From contig CM039211.1 of NCBI GenBank assembly GCA_008360975.2, forward strand, positions 53,994,600 to 54,058,599: 64,000 bases of DNA. The letters are read 5' to 3'. The translations under genes and the position numbers were made by a program. The stretch's first letter is position 1; each line of letters opens with the position of its first letter. Positions 1 to 12,100 of the stretch are shown one piece after another. This stretch comes from Lichenostomus cassidix. Lineage: Eukaryota; Chordata; Aves; Passeriformes; Meliphagidae. Under the pieces are notes generated by a model, which saw only the letters and a list, made by a program, of their open reading frames with translations, was not told where the DNA came from and did not search any database.

Positions 1-2251
1 CCTGAGATCATCCCTAACTTGAATTTGCCTATGACTCTAAACAATATTGTTATTCTTGGACAAGTTTGTCTTGGCAAACACAGGCAGGGCCCAGGTGGCC
101 TACAAAAGACAGGGAAAATATGGCTATGGCTCATCTTCTCAGAGTATACTACTGCAAAATCATGCTCAACCTTGTCAGCAAAGCGTTGCAGAAGGACAAA
201 TTTGCCCATTTAAACTGTTACAGCTTCCACTGTGCATCTCATCTTTCTCCTTGAGCTACTTATGTGGTGACAGAGAGAATTGTCACTCACAAAGAACTGT
301 GCTCTCTGTGCCTTAGTTGGGACATTTTGAAAGCTACAGTTCCTATCCCATCACTGAACACTCACTGCTGTTACCAGCTGAATCCTTGGTTACAAAAACT
401 GGTGGTTTTCAAAACTTTCTAGTGTTGCAGAGGAGGATTTATGTAGATTGTTCAGACAGTAAAAGTGGCAATAACACTTCCAAATCATAATTTGCACAGA
501 ATGTACTAGCCTATTTGCAATTATCTAGTCACTAATCATGTAGGATACTTTTATTAGACATATGTATTCGACATGCATTATAATATGCATGCCTATTAAA
601 TGTTTTACAGAGAACATTGCAAATTCAAGGATAGTAAAGGCATTTTGGAAGAGATTATATTAATTTAAAAAATCCACAGAAGTCTGAGCAGCAGCAAGAC
701 AGAGTGGGATTGTCATTACATCATCACTGGGATTATCACAGGTAAAAAGAATGTGCTGTTACATGAGAAAAAACACTCTTAGTTATGAGAAATGAAGTGG
801 CTTCTGATTGTCTAAGCATGCAAAGGCAACTTTTCCTTTAGCTCTTTTTCAAACTGAATTCCTTGCTAAACAACAAGCAAAATCCAAGCAGTGCCAACAT
901 AACAAGAAACCTTCATTAAGGAATTTGATTTGTGTGCATGACATTTATAAAGACAGCAATAAACCATTAAAACACAAGTTACCCTTCAGACATGTTCCAC
1001 TTTGCAAATACATAACAAATGTGCTAACAGTTTTTTCAAAGGTTTAACAGACTTCCTCATGTTCCTATATGTGTTGGCAGCCCTGGGTGTTGGGTTATCA
1101 CCATCCCCATCAGTAAGAGAACTAGGACCTTTCTCACCCCAGTGAGGAAGAGCAAGCACAGGATTATTTACCATGCCCAAGAACAAGCCATCTTTTAGCT
1201 GAAACAACTTAGTTCAGTTTTCTTGTGTGCCTTTTGGCTTTATCTTTCATTTGAAGAATTAGGCTGAGTTTTCAATGTGGTTTTGTTTTAACAAACAGTT
1301 CACAGGATGTTGTGGTTTAATCAAGATACTAGTGGGGGTGGGGGCGTTGGTTTTGAGTTTTTTTGTTTGATCTGTTTTTAGAAAACTGAAATGCGGCGGA
1401 GTCGACTCCCATCAACATTTTCATGATATGGTGAATAATTACTTTTAACAAACTCTGCAACTTTAAGGGTAGCTACAACAACATTCAAATGTCCCATTAG
1501 CCCATTTTGATTAAGAAAGTAAGGCACTTGTTCATTTCCCTGACCCCTCTACAAACAGCTTATGAGCTCTTTAAACAACTTCAAAAAAAATGGATAGAAA
1601 AGGTGTAATAGGTACAGACTTCCAAGAGAAAGGAACAACACAGCTCGCAGGCCAGAAGCCTTGGCTCCTGAAACGCCTGGCTTGGCTGGCCTGCAGCAGG
1701 TGGGGCAGCACGAGGTGCATGCTGAGAGCAGGAGACAGCAGCCAGCAACGGGGCAACTCCAGCCAGTGCTCATGCATGTCCAGCTGCCAGCGGGGGACAG
1801 GCAGCAAAGGCTGGCAGGAGCTGCAGCAGGGAGAGGGATGTGACAGGAGAGTGCAGCTGTGCAGAGCAGCTGTCAGGGGCAACTGATGGTGTTCAGACAA
1901 CACACTGTTCAGAGCACTGCTTCTGAATGACCACAAATTCAGTAACTGAATGATAGTATAGCCTAAAGAAATGCTCCTGTTCTACCCCAAATGACATCTT
2001 TTGTTACTTCTTTTTTGTCCTTAGAAGTGTAAAAATGTTCAGAATTTGTGAAAATGATCCACCGTGCTTCAGTCTTTGTCACTTATCATCATGTTAGGTG
2101 GCAGAAAATGAAAAGCTTCGTCCCAGAATATACGAATAAATCTGGAAAATATACTGGTAATCTATCTAAAAGTTAAACATTCTGCTCTTAGGTACAAACT
2201 GAAAATGAACTGCTATATTACATAGGCTTAGTAATTAAGTCATTACAATAC
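1..2251. other. Intron before the last ERBIN exon (partial)
   Basis: AT-rich intron sequence downstream of coding exon 22, cut by the window edge. It contains a G-rich run at about 1330-1348 and a GC-rich block (see separate entry). I searched both strands for the final PDZ peptide and for a poly(A)-linked 3' UTR and saw neither. Confidence 0.8.
1640..1890. repeat. GC-rich, CAGC-dense block of unknown type
   Basis: About 250 bases are much richer in G+C than the surrounding intron and dense in CAGC, CTGC and GCAGG motifs. Open frames occur on both strands, but none resembles a known protein. The block is most likely a decayed interspersed repeat or a patch of biased base composition. I cannot assign a family. 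Confidence 0.4.
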
Positions 2252-2326
2252 CTGAATTATTTTATCCCCTGGCTGTAACAGCTTAGATGCTGGTCCGTCT
2301 GGCTGAACTCTGGTTACAAATATGCC
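2252..2326 (-). CDS. ERBIN: ERBIN coding exon 22 (PDZ domain middle, residues 1296-1320)
   Basis: This 75-nt exon is phase 0 at both ends, with acceptor TTTCAAG and a weak donor GTATTG. It encodes [20 protein letters not shown] then DKIIQ, the central strands and helix of the PDZ domain. The domain needs a further exon with its C-terminal helix (containing the ligand-selecting His) and last strand. I could not find it in positions 1-2251, so it must lie outside the window. Confidence 0.96.
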
Positions 2327-2915
2327 CTTGAAAAACAGAGGTGGAAAACATTTTTGAGAACTTATTTATGAATAACAGAACAGCATCAAACAGATGTAAT
2401 TGAAAACATTTTTTTAATCTTCCATCCGAAGTAGAAGAGAATGCAATATTATTCTACAGGTCTCTGGATTTTGACTCCACCTTCTTTTTCTGATGTTAAA
2501 AATCCAGAATTGTCTTTACTGAGGGGCAAATTGTGATCCACCTTGGTTTAGTTTGGCAGATTTATATGTCAAGATTAATTATCAACCACCAGAAATAGAG
2601 CTGTAGGTAAATCACTGTCTCTTTTATAAGAGGATTCCTAATTGTGCACCCCATAATTCACTATCTCAAATCTGCTAACTGATAACTAGAACTGCTCAAG
2701 AACCACTCATCTGGAATAACCCTCTATACTGTCATGCGACTGCTGTGACCACCTACAACCTTGATTTTCCACATAATTTGCCCAATTTTCTCCCTTCCAA
2801 TCCTGGAGTTTAGTAGTTTGGGAGATATATATATACTTTCTTTACTCCCTTTGCTGAACATGAGAAACATTATAAATTAGAATGCTTTCAAGAAGCATTG
2901 GTATAAAATACTTAC
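2327..2915. other. ERBIN intron, 589 nt
   Basis: Ordinary AT-rich intron between the two PDZ exons. Nothing else was recognised. Confidence 0.85.
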
Positions 2916-3008
2916 ATCATCTTCTGGTCTGAATGGATTTCCTCTACCACCAACACCTCCCGATATACTAAATCCAAGTTCTGGATCCTTGTCAACTCTC
3001 ACTCGAAT
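2916..3008 (-). CDS. ERBIN: ERBIN coding exon 21 (PDZ domain first part, residues 1265-1295)
   Basis: The exon is 93 nt, phase 0 at both ends, with acceptor TTATTTAG and donor GTAAGT. It encodes [18 protein letters not shown] then [22 protein letters not shown] is the carboxylate-binding loop and second strand of the class I/II PDZ domain that in mammals binds the C termini of ERBB2 and delta-catenins. The intron before it is only 108 nt. Confidence 0.97.
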
Positions 3009-3116
3009 CTAAATAATTATAACCAAAGTTAGATGAACTGGCTGAAAATCTACATTCAAAGCTACTGTAATTAAATTATTACTAAGGACTTCAGGTGAAC
3101 AAAAGCTTACTCTTAC

Positions 3117-3305
3117 CTCTTGGCTTTGTCTCGGAGAGGACTGAGTATAGGGAGGTTGGTGGGCAACTTTCAACATCAGATAATCAATTAATTGCTCTCT
3201 AGATGGATGTCTTGCAACTGATGATTGAGGAGTGAGATGATGGACTTGGCTGTAGTTTGCCTGAAGTCTCTGAGGCTGGCACATTTGTCCATTTGTTAAA
3301 GGCAT
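3117..3305 (-). CDS. ERBIN: ERBIN coding exon 20 (pre-PDZ, residues 1202-1264)
   Basis: This 189-nt exon is phase 0 at both ends, with acceptor TTTTTCAG. It begins MPLTNGQMCQPQRLQANYSQ and includes the conserved SVARHPSREQLIDYLMLKVA then HQPPYTQSSPRQSQE. The donor is GTAAGA, followed six bases later by a second GT (GTAAGAGTAAGC). Use of the second donor would add Val-Arg in frame. Relative to the human protein as I recall it, a few residues just before the PDZ (around LAKQ) are absent here. Confidence 0.95.
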
Positions 3306-5023
3306 CTGAAAAAAACATGAATACGCAGGGTATATACATTTTATAAGCAGCAATCCTCAATTCCTGCTTTATTAACTCAGTGATTCTCATACGTGACTGC
3401 TCTTAATTTTTAGCAACATTACTAAAACTAGTTTTCTGGATCATGTACAATTATATCATGTACAATTATCACCTCTGACCTACTGAACAAAGTTGAAAAA
3501 CAAAAATTTGAGTGCTAATTTATTAGCACAGATTGGACAGCCTTTGCTTTTAGCACTTCTTTTTTCATTAAGTTTTCCCAAACATTATTTTCTAGCAGTG
3601 TTGATGGTATTGACACTTGGTTGTTCCCATTATAGTTTGCACTTTTCTTGCATAAAATTCAAAGATTTTGTAACAATTTCCAATAGGTCATATAAATTTA
3701 AAAATTCTGCCCCCCAGCTAGCAAGACTACATGCTCTCCAAGCATCTTATGGTGACCACAAGGAAACTCCCTGAGCAAGTTCACACCCAAGCTCAAGATT
3801 TTAATATCAAAATTGCAGTATTTCCAACAAATGTTACTCTTCTGTTACCACATATGTAATTGATTTGAAAGGTAAAATGATGACAAACAGCAGTGAGGTG
3901 CACAACTGTCAAGACATACAGTGCATTCCAACCTTGTCACCAGGAATGATGCTGGAGGTGTCATTTTGGTGTTACTGTTGTGCTCTGCAGCTTTGTGTTG
4001 AGATGGGCAGCCTTTTTCCCTCCTCACCCATATACCCCATGTTCTTATCCACCCTAATTAGTCACTGATTCATCTGTATGATTCCAAAAATGCTACAGGC
4101 TTGAGTTAAAGGTATTTTTGTGCCTGCCACCATTATCCCATTAGTTACAGGATACAAGGATATTAAAATACGCTCTCCAGTATTATAAATAACTGAAGAG
4201 TGCAAATTTCAGCCTTTAACCATGCTCTGTGAATGGACACATTTCAGAATCTGCTGTTGAGTTTTTGTCAAACTGATTCTGAGAGATGATAATGTGTGTA
4301 TATAATACATTTTCAGCTTATTTACAGATCATATGTATTAAAGCTACAGATCATATGTATTAAGGTTACGCAGTTTTCCACTGCCTTTTCTGAAAACCTG
4401 AAGTATGACTGGAAAACTTTTTTGTTGCACTGCCAGAGGTAGAGCATAAAGGCAAAACGTATCCAGTGCTGAGCAAATTTGTAATACCCATTGTCTGTAG
4501 TAATGCAACTGAGATTACTGAAGTTTTAAGAAAAAAATCAACTCCTGCATCATGAAAATTTACAAGAATCCATTTAGTTTCATTGTAGTAAGACCCACCT
4601 CTACAGATGTGCTTAGACATGGATACAGAGTGTCTCCTACTAATTCTGGTTTATCATCACAAATTCATCACAACAGATTTCAAGTTTGTTCTTTGAAAGG
4701 TTTAATCAGCTTCATATTGCTTTCCTGAAATCATCTGCCATATTCCAATTTCACTTGCAAGTAATTGTTTGGCTGCAAATTTCTTCTTTCAAAGCACCTA
4801 CCAAGAACTATCTTCCTTCATATAGTCAACTGCTTTGTCTTCCAGAAAGAGGATGCTGTTTCATTTATGCCAGCTTTGAAACCTGGGTATTACATTTAAA
4901 GAAGGCCTAGTTCCAACTGCTACCACAACATAAGTTTCTACTACTAATAAAAAATACATCCTTACAAATAATAGCAAATAATAGCAAATGATATCCTGTC
5001 CATGGTGTCATGCAGATTATTAC
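3306..5023. other. ERBIN intron between cassette B and exon 20
   Basis: 1,718 nt with no further exon seen. It contains an 18-base perfect direct repeat with a 22-base period at 4324-4341 and 4346-4363. Confidence 0.8.
4324..4363. repeat. Short tandem duplication, 22-bp period
   Basis: The 18-base unit ACAGATCATATGTATTAA occurs twice, 22 bases apart. It contains the palindrome CATATG, so it also has local self-complementarity. This is a simple local duplication. Confidence 0.85.
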
Positions 5024-5155
5024 CTGCACAGCTGTTTTTTTCATGCTGTCTGGAGGAACATCTTTGAGACTAAGTGTGGCAGATGAGTAAGTCTGCTGTC
5101 CTGAAATGAATACTTCATCCTGGCATTGGTCTCCTGGAGCAGAAGCCTGGGGATG
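5024..5155 (-). CDS. ERBIN: ERBIN cassette exon B (44 residues, alternative)
   Basis: The exon is 132 nt, phase 0 at both ends, with acceptor TTTAAAG (purine at -4, weak) and weak donor GTAATA. It encodes HPQASAPGDQCQDEVFISGQ, then QTYSSATLSLKDVPPDSMKK and TAVQ. Mammalian ERBIN isoforms contain a related alternative segment starting HPQ with PDSLMK near its end, as far as I recall. Weak splice sites and the symmetric phase fit a regulated cassette. The last few residues (KKTAVQ) depend on which donor is used and are the least certain part. Confidence 0.8.
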
Positions 5156-5968
5156 CTTTAAACAGAATGAAGAAGTAAAGACAACTACCTTCATATAATT
5201 AAAACAAAAAAAAAATCTCAGAAGAAGCCCAGGATGAAACATTTTAAGGGCTTCATCATTCTTTATCTTCTTTGATTAGCTAGTACATTGTTTATGTAGA
5301 AAATCTCACTAGCCAAGACACCATACACCCATGAAATATTGATACACATTTACAGGTTTCACAACTGTAGAGGTGTCTTTTATCACCAGTAAATTAATAA
5401 GAAAAGTCAACAAATGCTAGGGACTAACTATTCATGGATTCAAGGAACTATTCTGTTGACTTTATCCCGCTCACTATGGATGCCACAACATCACTCATGG
5501 TGCTCAGTTAAAAACCTATGTCCTCACATTTTCTGACTATGAATTTTCATGAATGCCTACAGTACCTTACAGTACAGTTTATATCATCAGAATTTATTTT
5601 GGGGGAGGAAAAAGAATAGTAAGATTTTGTTCAAATCTTACCAACCTAGGTTAAATTCAGAATAGTAATCTCTTGATCACAAAGTTACAATGAACCAGAC
5701 AGTTTTACATATGTTCAACCATCTACAAAGCCAGTTAGAAAATTCAATTTGATGACAATAAACTAAAAAGCCCTGCAATAAATTTACAGCATATGAAGTG
5801 AAGGCAAAATATTTAACATCTAAAAAAAAAAATTCCAGCACACAAATTATGTTCTTTTTATTAAAGCATTGTGCATATGTAAAAGGATAACTTTATCAAT
5901 TTGAGGACCCCCTCAGAGTTTATTCTTTCCCCCTCTATATATTGCAATAGCCTCCTGTAGGTACTCAC
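5156..5968. other. ERBIN intron between cassettes A and B
   Basis: 813 nt of AT-rich intron. Nothing else was recognised. Confidence 0.8.
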
Positions 5969-6112
5969 TCGAACAACGTGCACACCAGAACCTCTTCCGT
6001 CTGCAACACTCAAGGCAACACTACCCTGGCTGCCATGCAGATCCCTAGAGCTGCCATAGTGAAAGCTGCTAACTGCAGCGTAATTGGAATTAAAGGACCG
6101 AGACAGCATGCT
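5969..6112 (-). CDS. ERBIN: ERBIN cassette exon A (48 residues, alternative)
   Basis: The exon is 144 nt, phase 0 at both ends, with acceptor TTATTCAG and donor GTGAGT. It encodes SMLSRSFNSNYAAVSSFHYG, then SSRDLHGSQGSVALSVADGR and GSGVHVVR, with no stop. I recall mammalian ERBIN isoforms carrying a closely similar insert (SRSFNSN...SSRDLHGSQGS) at exactly this place before MPLSNGQ. It is therefore best read as a conserved cassette exon lying between the large exon and the pre-PDZ exon. Inclusion adds a Ser/Gly-rich, basic segment without altering the frame. The evidence is sequence and phase; actual usage is not visible. Confidence 0.85.
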
Positions 6113-9100
6113 CTGAATAAAGAGGGGACAGATTTAACACAGAGATTAGTGCAGCATGCATAAACCACAAGACATGTTATACATGTAATACAAACATATT
6201 CCATTGTCATGCAAGATAAAAACCATGCAAGAACAGTACCACTGTGAGGTATAAACATAACTCAGTGACCCTATTTACTTTTATTTACAGTAAATCAGCA
6301 TGCAATCAGCAGTTCACATGCAGAATTACATGTAAATAAAGTAATTCAAATATTCATGTGTCTAAAAAAACAACAAAGGTGCTTATCAAAATTTTCAGGT
6401 TTTCATTACATTTGCAACATATCAAATATGTTGTAGGAAGAGAAGCTGCCAGTCAATAAAACACTAGTGGAAATCTCTCTAACTACCCCTTATTGTTTTG
6501 TCTCATTCCTCCACCCCACTACTAGTAAAGTACAAATGAAAACTGGCACAGAGATTTGACTGACTGGATTTTCTTGCTGTAGCCACCCTGATAATATCTA
6601 CAATGCACTCCAGTAACACTTCATTCAAGAACATGAACAAGCCTCATCTAAAGGAAGAGGCTTGAAAGAAACCGAGACCACCCCTGTGCTACTGTAGGCA
6701 ATCAAACAGGTAACATGGCCTCAAGGACAGATGTGACAGTGGTTTGGGTTTGAGCCTCATTATCTTGCAAACCTGACCCCTGCAATATTGGCAAGGATAA
6801 CAAAATGAAAGCAAGAGACATTACCATCTTGCCACCATGGCTTTTTGTAGCTGTAAGAACAAAACAAAATAAAAAGACAGTGCAAGGGAAGAAACAGAAA
6901 ATCTTCCTTGGGTCACCTGATAAATGCAACAAACCTATCTTGAAAATGTGATCACCCCATTAAAAAAATAGTATCATAGGAAAAGATACACCACAAAGCA
7001 TCAAATTCAAAGTTGTTTTTTTGTTCAAAATAGTGTAATTTGACTAAGGTACTGTAACAATTCTTACATTAATAAATACATTTAGGCATTTTCTGTTGAT
7101 TATGTACACTAATCTGATTTTGAAAATAGTCACAAGTCTTTAGGCAACATCTGGTCTTTTGTCCTAGCTTCATCTTGTGAAACAAAAACTAGTTTAATAA
7201 TCAAAGCCATATGCCTCTGCATACTCATATTCCCCAGATGCTCTGGTTGCACAGTCATTGGAAACTCCCTTGAAAAACAGTATTTACTGACAATACTTGT
7301 TTTATCTTGGCCAAAGCTCTTGGATAACCTCTGTTGCAATGACATAGTGAGCATTCTCCATGTTTCTCTTTTACACCTACCCTTCTCTCTAGCCAAGGGA
7401 TTTTTCAAGCTTCCAGACAAGTCTGCAGATGTTTTCCTTCTCTGGGGAGGGGAAGACAGTTCTCAGCACTTAAATCTACATTCACTAGACATTTAATCTG
7501 AGCTTGCTGCTCCTCTAAGTTTCAGGCGAAACATCCAGGAAAAAATGCCAAAGCCAGTTTTCCTTCATTTCTTCATGCCTCAAACCATCTTCTTACTACT
7601 CCTCTCATAACAGTGTCTGTAATTAACCAGGTGGCCTTCTTCCCCCACCACTACAGGCAACTCCCTGAAGTCTCTATACAGGAAGTTCTCAGAGGCTCCA
7701 ATACCTCTCTATCTTCCGTAAGTGGCAAAAAGACAGAAAAATAGAAGGAATGCATGATGGGACTAAAAAACTGTCTCATTAAAATGTCTCTAGCACACCA
7801 TCTTACTACAAATAACCCTAGATCCACTAGATCCATTCTTCTCAGACAGAGCCAAACAAGTAGTCAATAAACAGTGACCATCTCTGTGAAAAAAGAGATG
7901 TGACAATGCAGATTTGTATTTAAAGTCTAAGATAGATCTGCAATAAAGAGGAGGAACTTTCCTAAAATTTAACTAAGTATGAACTTGTACATCACAAACT
8001 GAGATTTCAGTAAAGTGAGTTTCAAGGTGACTACATAGTCTGAGAAGTATAAACTCTCAATGGTTTATAAAATCTTCTTTCTTGGAAGAAACTTTTTCCA
8101 AAAGCACAAAAAAATGATTGTGCAGTTGATGTAGAGAAGAGTTGAGAACACTGCAAGCATCATTGCTCTTCTTTTCTACATGAGCACAGCACCTCAACAC
8201 TAAATTAGAAGAAACCCAGAAGCCCTGTAAACAGTACAGAACAAATACTATTTAAAATTACATGGACTTGTAAGAAAGTTTTAGTTTAACACATTAAGAG
8301 ATTCCTAGGGACAAAACAGAGTATTTGTCCTATACCTATTTTTAGTTAGGAAGAGAGAAATTGAGGCATTTGGAGTGTGAACAGCATTCCTATTTTGTTT
8401 TTCAATTTGGGCATGATGAAGGTTGTACATTTCCTCAAAAAATTCCTAAAGACTGCTACACCAGAGAAGACACTTTCTGAAATCTGAATATGAATATGTC
8501 ATTAACCTCCCTGCTTTTTACTCCAAGTTATTAAAAATTACATATGGAATGAATACATGATCTAAAACTTCAGACTAAATATGACTGTTAATTCCAAGTA
8601 CCAACTCCATTATTCACCTGGTTTGCTAAGTGTCTTATGGCATAATGGCCTGCAAAATAATAATTCAAATATTTGAGGCTTGAGAAATATTATTTCAGTT
8701 ATTCTGAACTAATACACTCTAAGAACTATACATGTCCTGTTTCACTATATTTTTGTGAAAGCTACATTTACCAGAAATCAGTCACTCAGCCATCAATAGT
8801 CCATATTAGAAACTACAATACATCAAGAAAAAATGGCTATGTACAAAATAATAACAAGTATTTTCATCATAATCATCCCAATTTGTAGTCAAAAGCAGCC
8901 TCTAATGGAATCAGTTTAGATGCAGGCAGCTAGTAGCATAATTCTGGGGTTTACTTATATATATAATTTTTAATGATAAAAGCCAGAATTTATTCTCCAT
9001 TTTGCAGCTTACAAAAGAATTAACATTTCAGACTTCAAAAGGGTGTGTTTTGGGAATTGAAATGCCTTAATGCATTTACTTAGATGCAAGAAAATAAACA

Positions 9101-12100
9101 GTAGAATTTATTTTGGAGCAGTTATATGGAATAATATTGTAATTTTAAGACTAGCTGGAGTCTATCATGGCAAATCCATGACATTTTGGCGTAGAAGAGG
9201 AACTAATAAATTCAGTATCTACAGGGAACAAAACTCTACCTTCTACTTATCTTGAAACAACCTTAACTGGTAGCTTAACTGCTAAGTATTAGTCTTTTTA
9301 ATTTATTTATTTAATATTACCTAGAATCAACTGCAGGGTAAAGGTGGACATAAGTTATCCTATGAGACAATATTAAAGTGTCTAGAAATCCCTTCAGTCT
9401 TCACTCCCACCATCCACATAACAGACAGTATTCCCATTGAAGAGTTAGATATGACAAAACTACATATAATTTAAATTCTACTGTCAGAAGATGTTTGCAG
9501 GACCAGAAATTTTGCTGTTTACATACCAAATGAACAAGAATTTTATTAATTTTGAAGTGTGATGGTTTGAGTTCTGAACTTTACTAAATATCATTATAAC
9601 ACATTGATGGTTCAGTAGTCCATTCAAAACGGAGAAAAAAAAACCCAAACCTAGAATAAAAATTTAAAGCTAAACTACTGAATGGATAATATACCTGTAA
9701 TTTATCAGGGTAAAAATATCCTTCAGGTTCTGAACTTATGAACATTTAAGTACTTAATTTTATATATACAGAGACCCACTGAAGTCACTGTCGTTGACAC
9801 ACTGAAGCAAGCTTAACCAGGGAGAAAAACTGGGGCCATATCAATCAAAATATTTTTGCATGTTACGTCTGTGGTGCAAAAATGTGTTTAAGAAAAACTT
9901 TTGCATTTTGATTAACACTGAAATTCTATATTAGTACTGAAACAATTAAACATTTGTCTTTTATTAAGGCACTGCACACTGAAAACTGAGAAAAAAAAGT
10001 AGGAATTAAGCTTCATTATCCCTTGTCTGAAAGCTCTGCATTTTAGATAAAAAGTAGATAAAGCAAATGAAAAACAGAGGACTTAATTTCAGATTAAATA
10101 AGAATTGAAAGCAAACACCTAATGAACTCCCAAGTGATCTGCAACAAAAATAGGAAAATATACATATGCAAGAGAAGGACAATCAGGCTCAGTAACTAGT
10201 TTTGTACATTCAGCAAGATAATGTAATAGATATTTGCAGGTAACTGTTGCAGATATTTCTTACTGCAATTTATGGATGACAAATTCCTTTACCACACATT
10301 AAATTGTGTGTGACTCTAGTACTTTTACAGAGGCAGTATTTTAGTTTTAATTCCCAAATAAAAGCCAACAAGACTACTATAGGAGACTACTGTAACACAT
10401 CAAGTAGTAAAATGGGCATGTCACACTCAGAAAGGAAAATATGCTGAAAAATACTACTGTTTTAAAAACTCACTGTGCACTACATTTATGAGGTTGGGCC
10501 TAGGGCAGAATTGATGGCATGCTTTCCAATATCTTATGTATGTAACCACTAGAGAGCAGTTTGATATTTAAATAAACCCCTGTATGCCCCAATAAAATAT
10601 GCTTTGCATCAGGTAAGCAAATTGTTTCTTCTAATATATGTAAAATTTCTATTTAAAAATGGTCTCATGAACTGTTTTCACCTTCATTCACCCAGATGGA
10701 CAGTTTTAGTTATTCCCTACATTTCACAAACTCAGAGAATATTTGAGTTGAAAGGGACCCACATGGATCATCAAGTCCAGCTCTTAACTGAATGGCCCTT
10801 ACAGCTTGTTGAAGGTATTACAAATGCTGGCTATTTCACTGGCACCCACTGTTAATCATTCTTGCTAGACTTAAAAGTTTTCTGAATCTCTGCTCATGCA
10901 AATTAAATTCTTAGACGTTTTTTCCCACCTATATCAAGTAAAAAGGGCTAATAAATAAAGAACTAGCTTCTCCAATTCGTCCAACAAGCAGACACTTTTT
11001 ATTTAAGTGGCTTCACTCCTCCCTCTATCTTCAGTTACTAAATGTCATAAAAACACCATGAGCATGTGTTTCAGGAGCTTAGGAAAAGAAAAAAAACGCA
11101 CAAACAAAACAATAACCAATAAAACCAACCCCCAAAAGTTCACTACACCCTCCTTCCTAATAAGCACAGGATAGAAATGATAAACATGATTAAATTCAGC
11201 AGAGTCACAGCAAAAGTAATAGAATTAACCTATACTGATCAAGAAGACATGTATTAAATATTCATCAAAATGCTTAATTTTCTATACCTGTTTTTTCAGT
11301 GTTGTATCTTATGTTTTTTAAAAAAGGAAATGCCACTTTAAATCCATGAAAGCTTTGTCAAAGTAGTTCCCAGTGTATGTCCCTTAAATGAGATCTGTAA
11401 TTGAACTTGCTCCTTAAATGGGTTCTCTTAATTACTGGATTTTTTTTTTCAGACTTCAAAACATTTCAGAAGTCTGCTTTATAGATAAAGCACCCTCACC
11501 ACTTGGCTAATTTTTAATTACAAACAGAAATATCAAAGACATTATTTAAAAAGAACTAAGAAATATTCAGTAAATTCCTAGAATTTTCACATTATCATAT
11601 TTGCCAGCTGCCATACAGGATCATATCTACATTTTTCACAGTTCAGATTTTTCTTTTTAAGTTGGTTATATCCTAGAGAATATAAAGTAGACAATTATAT
11701 ACACATTCACTTTTAAACCCACAAATAAGTCTCAGATAATTAAGTAAAAGCTACTTTAAAACACTTCAAGGCAGGAAGAAAAGAAACATACAAAACAGAC
11801 TTAAAAGATCTGTTAAATTAAATGCACAGCTAAAATCTCAATAGCAGCTATTCCACATCAGTCTAGTAGGGAAAATTAGAGTTTATATATAAAGCATAAT
11901 AAAAACTATGGTCAGATATAAAGGAAATAAGTCAGGCAGTTGATGCCATTTCTGTAAATGTGACTACACTGCTGCTGACCCAGAGAGGTGTCACTGCTGT
12001 ATTAAACATTGTTGCTAACATGCCAATGAAAAAGCTATAAACAACTGCCTGAGCTGCACACTGAATCCCTGTACTCAGGGATTGCTGAGTATTTTTGCTT

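Noticed and set aside
1571..1936. 121-codon minus-strand open frame rich in Cys, Leu and Ser
   Set aside because: It results from the GC-rich CAGC/CTGC block, where stop codons are scarce. No splice context or family resemblance.
1..2251. Final ERBIN exon within the window
   Set aside because: No stretch on the minus strand encodes the expected PDZ end or the stop with an acceptor. It is evidently outside.
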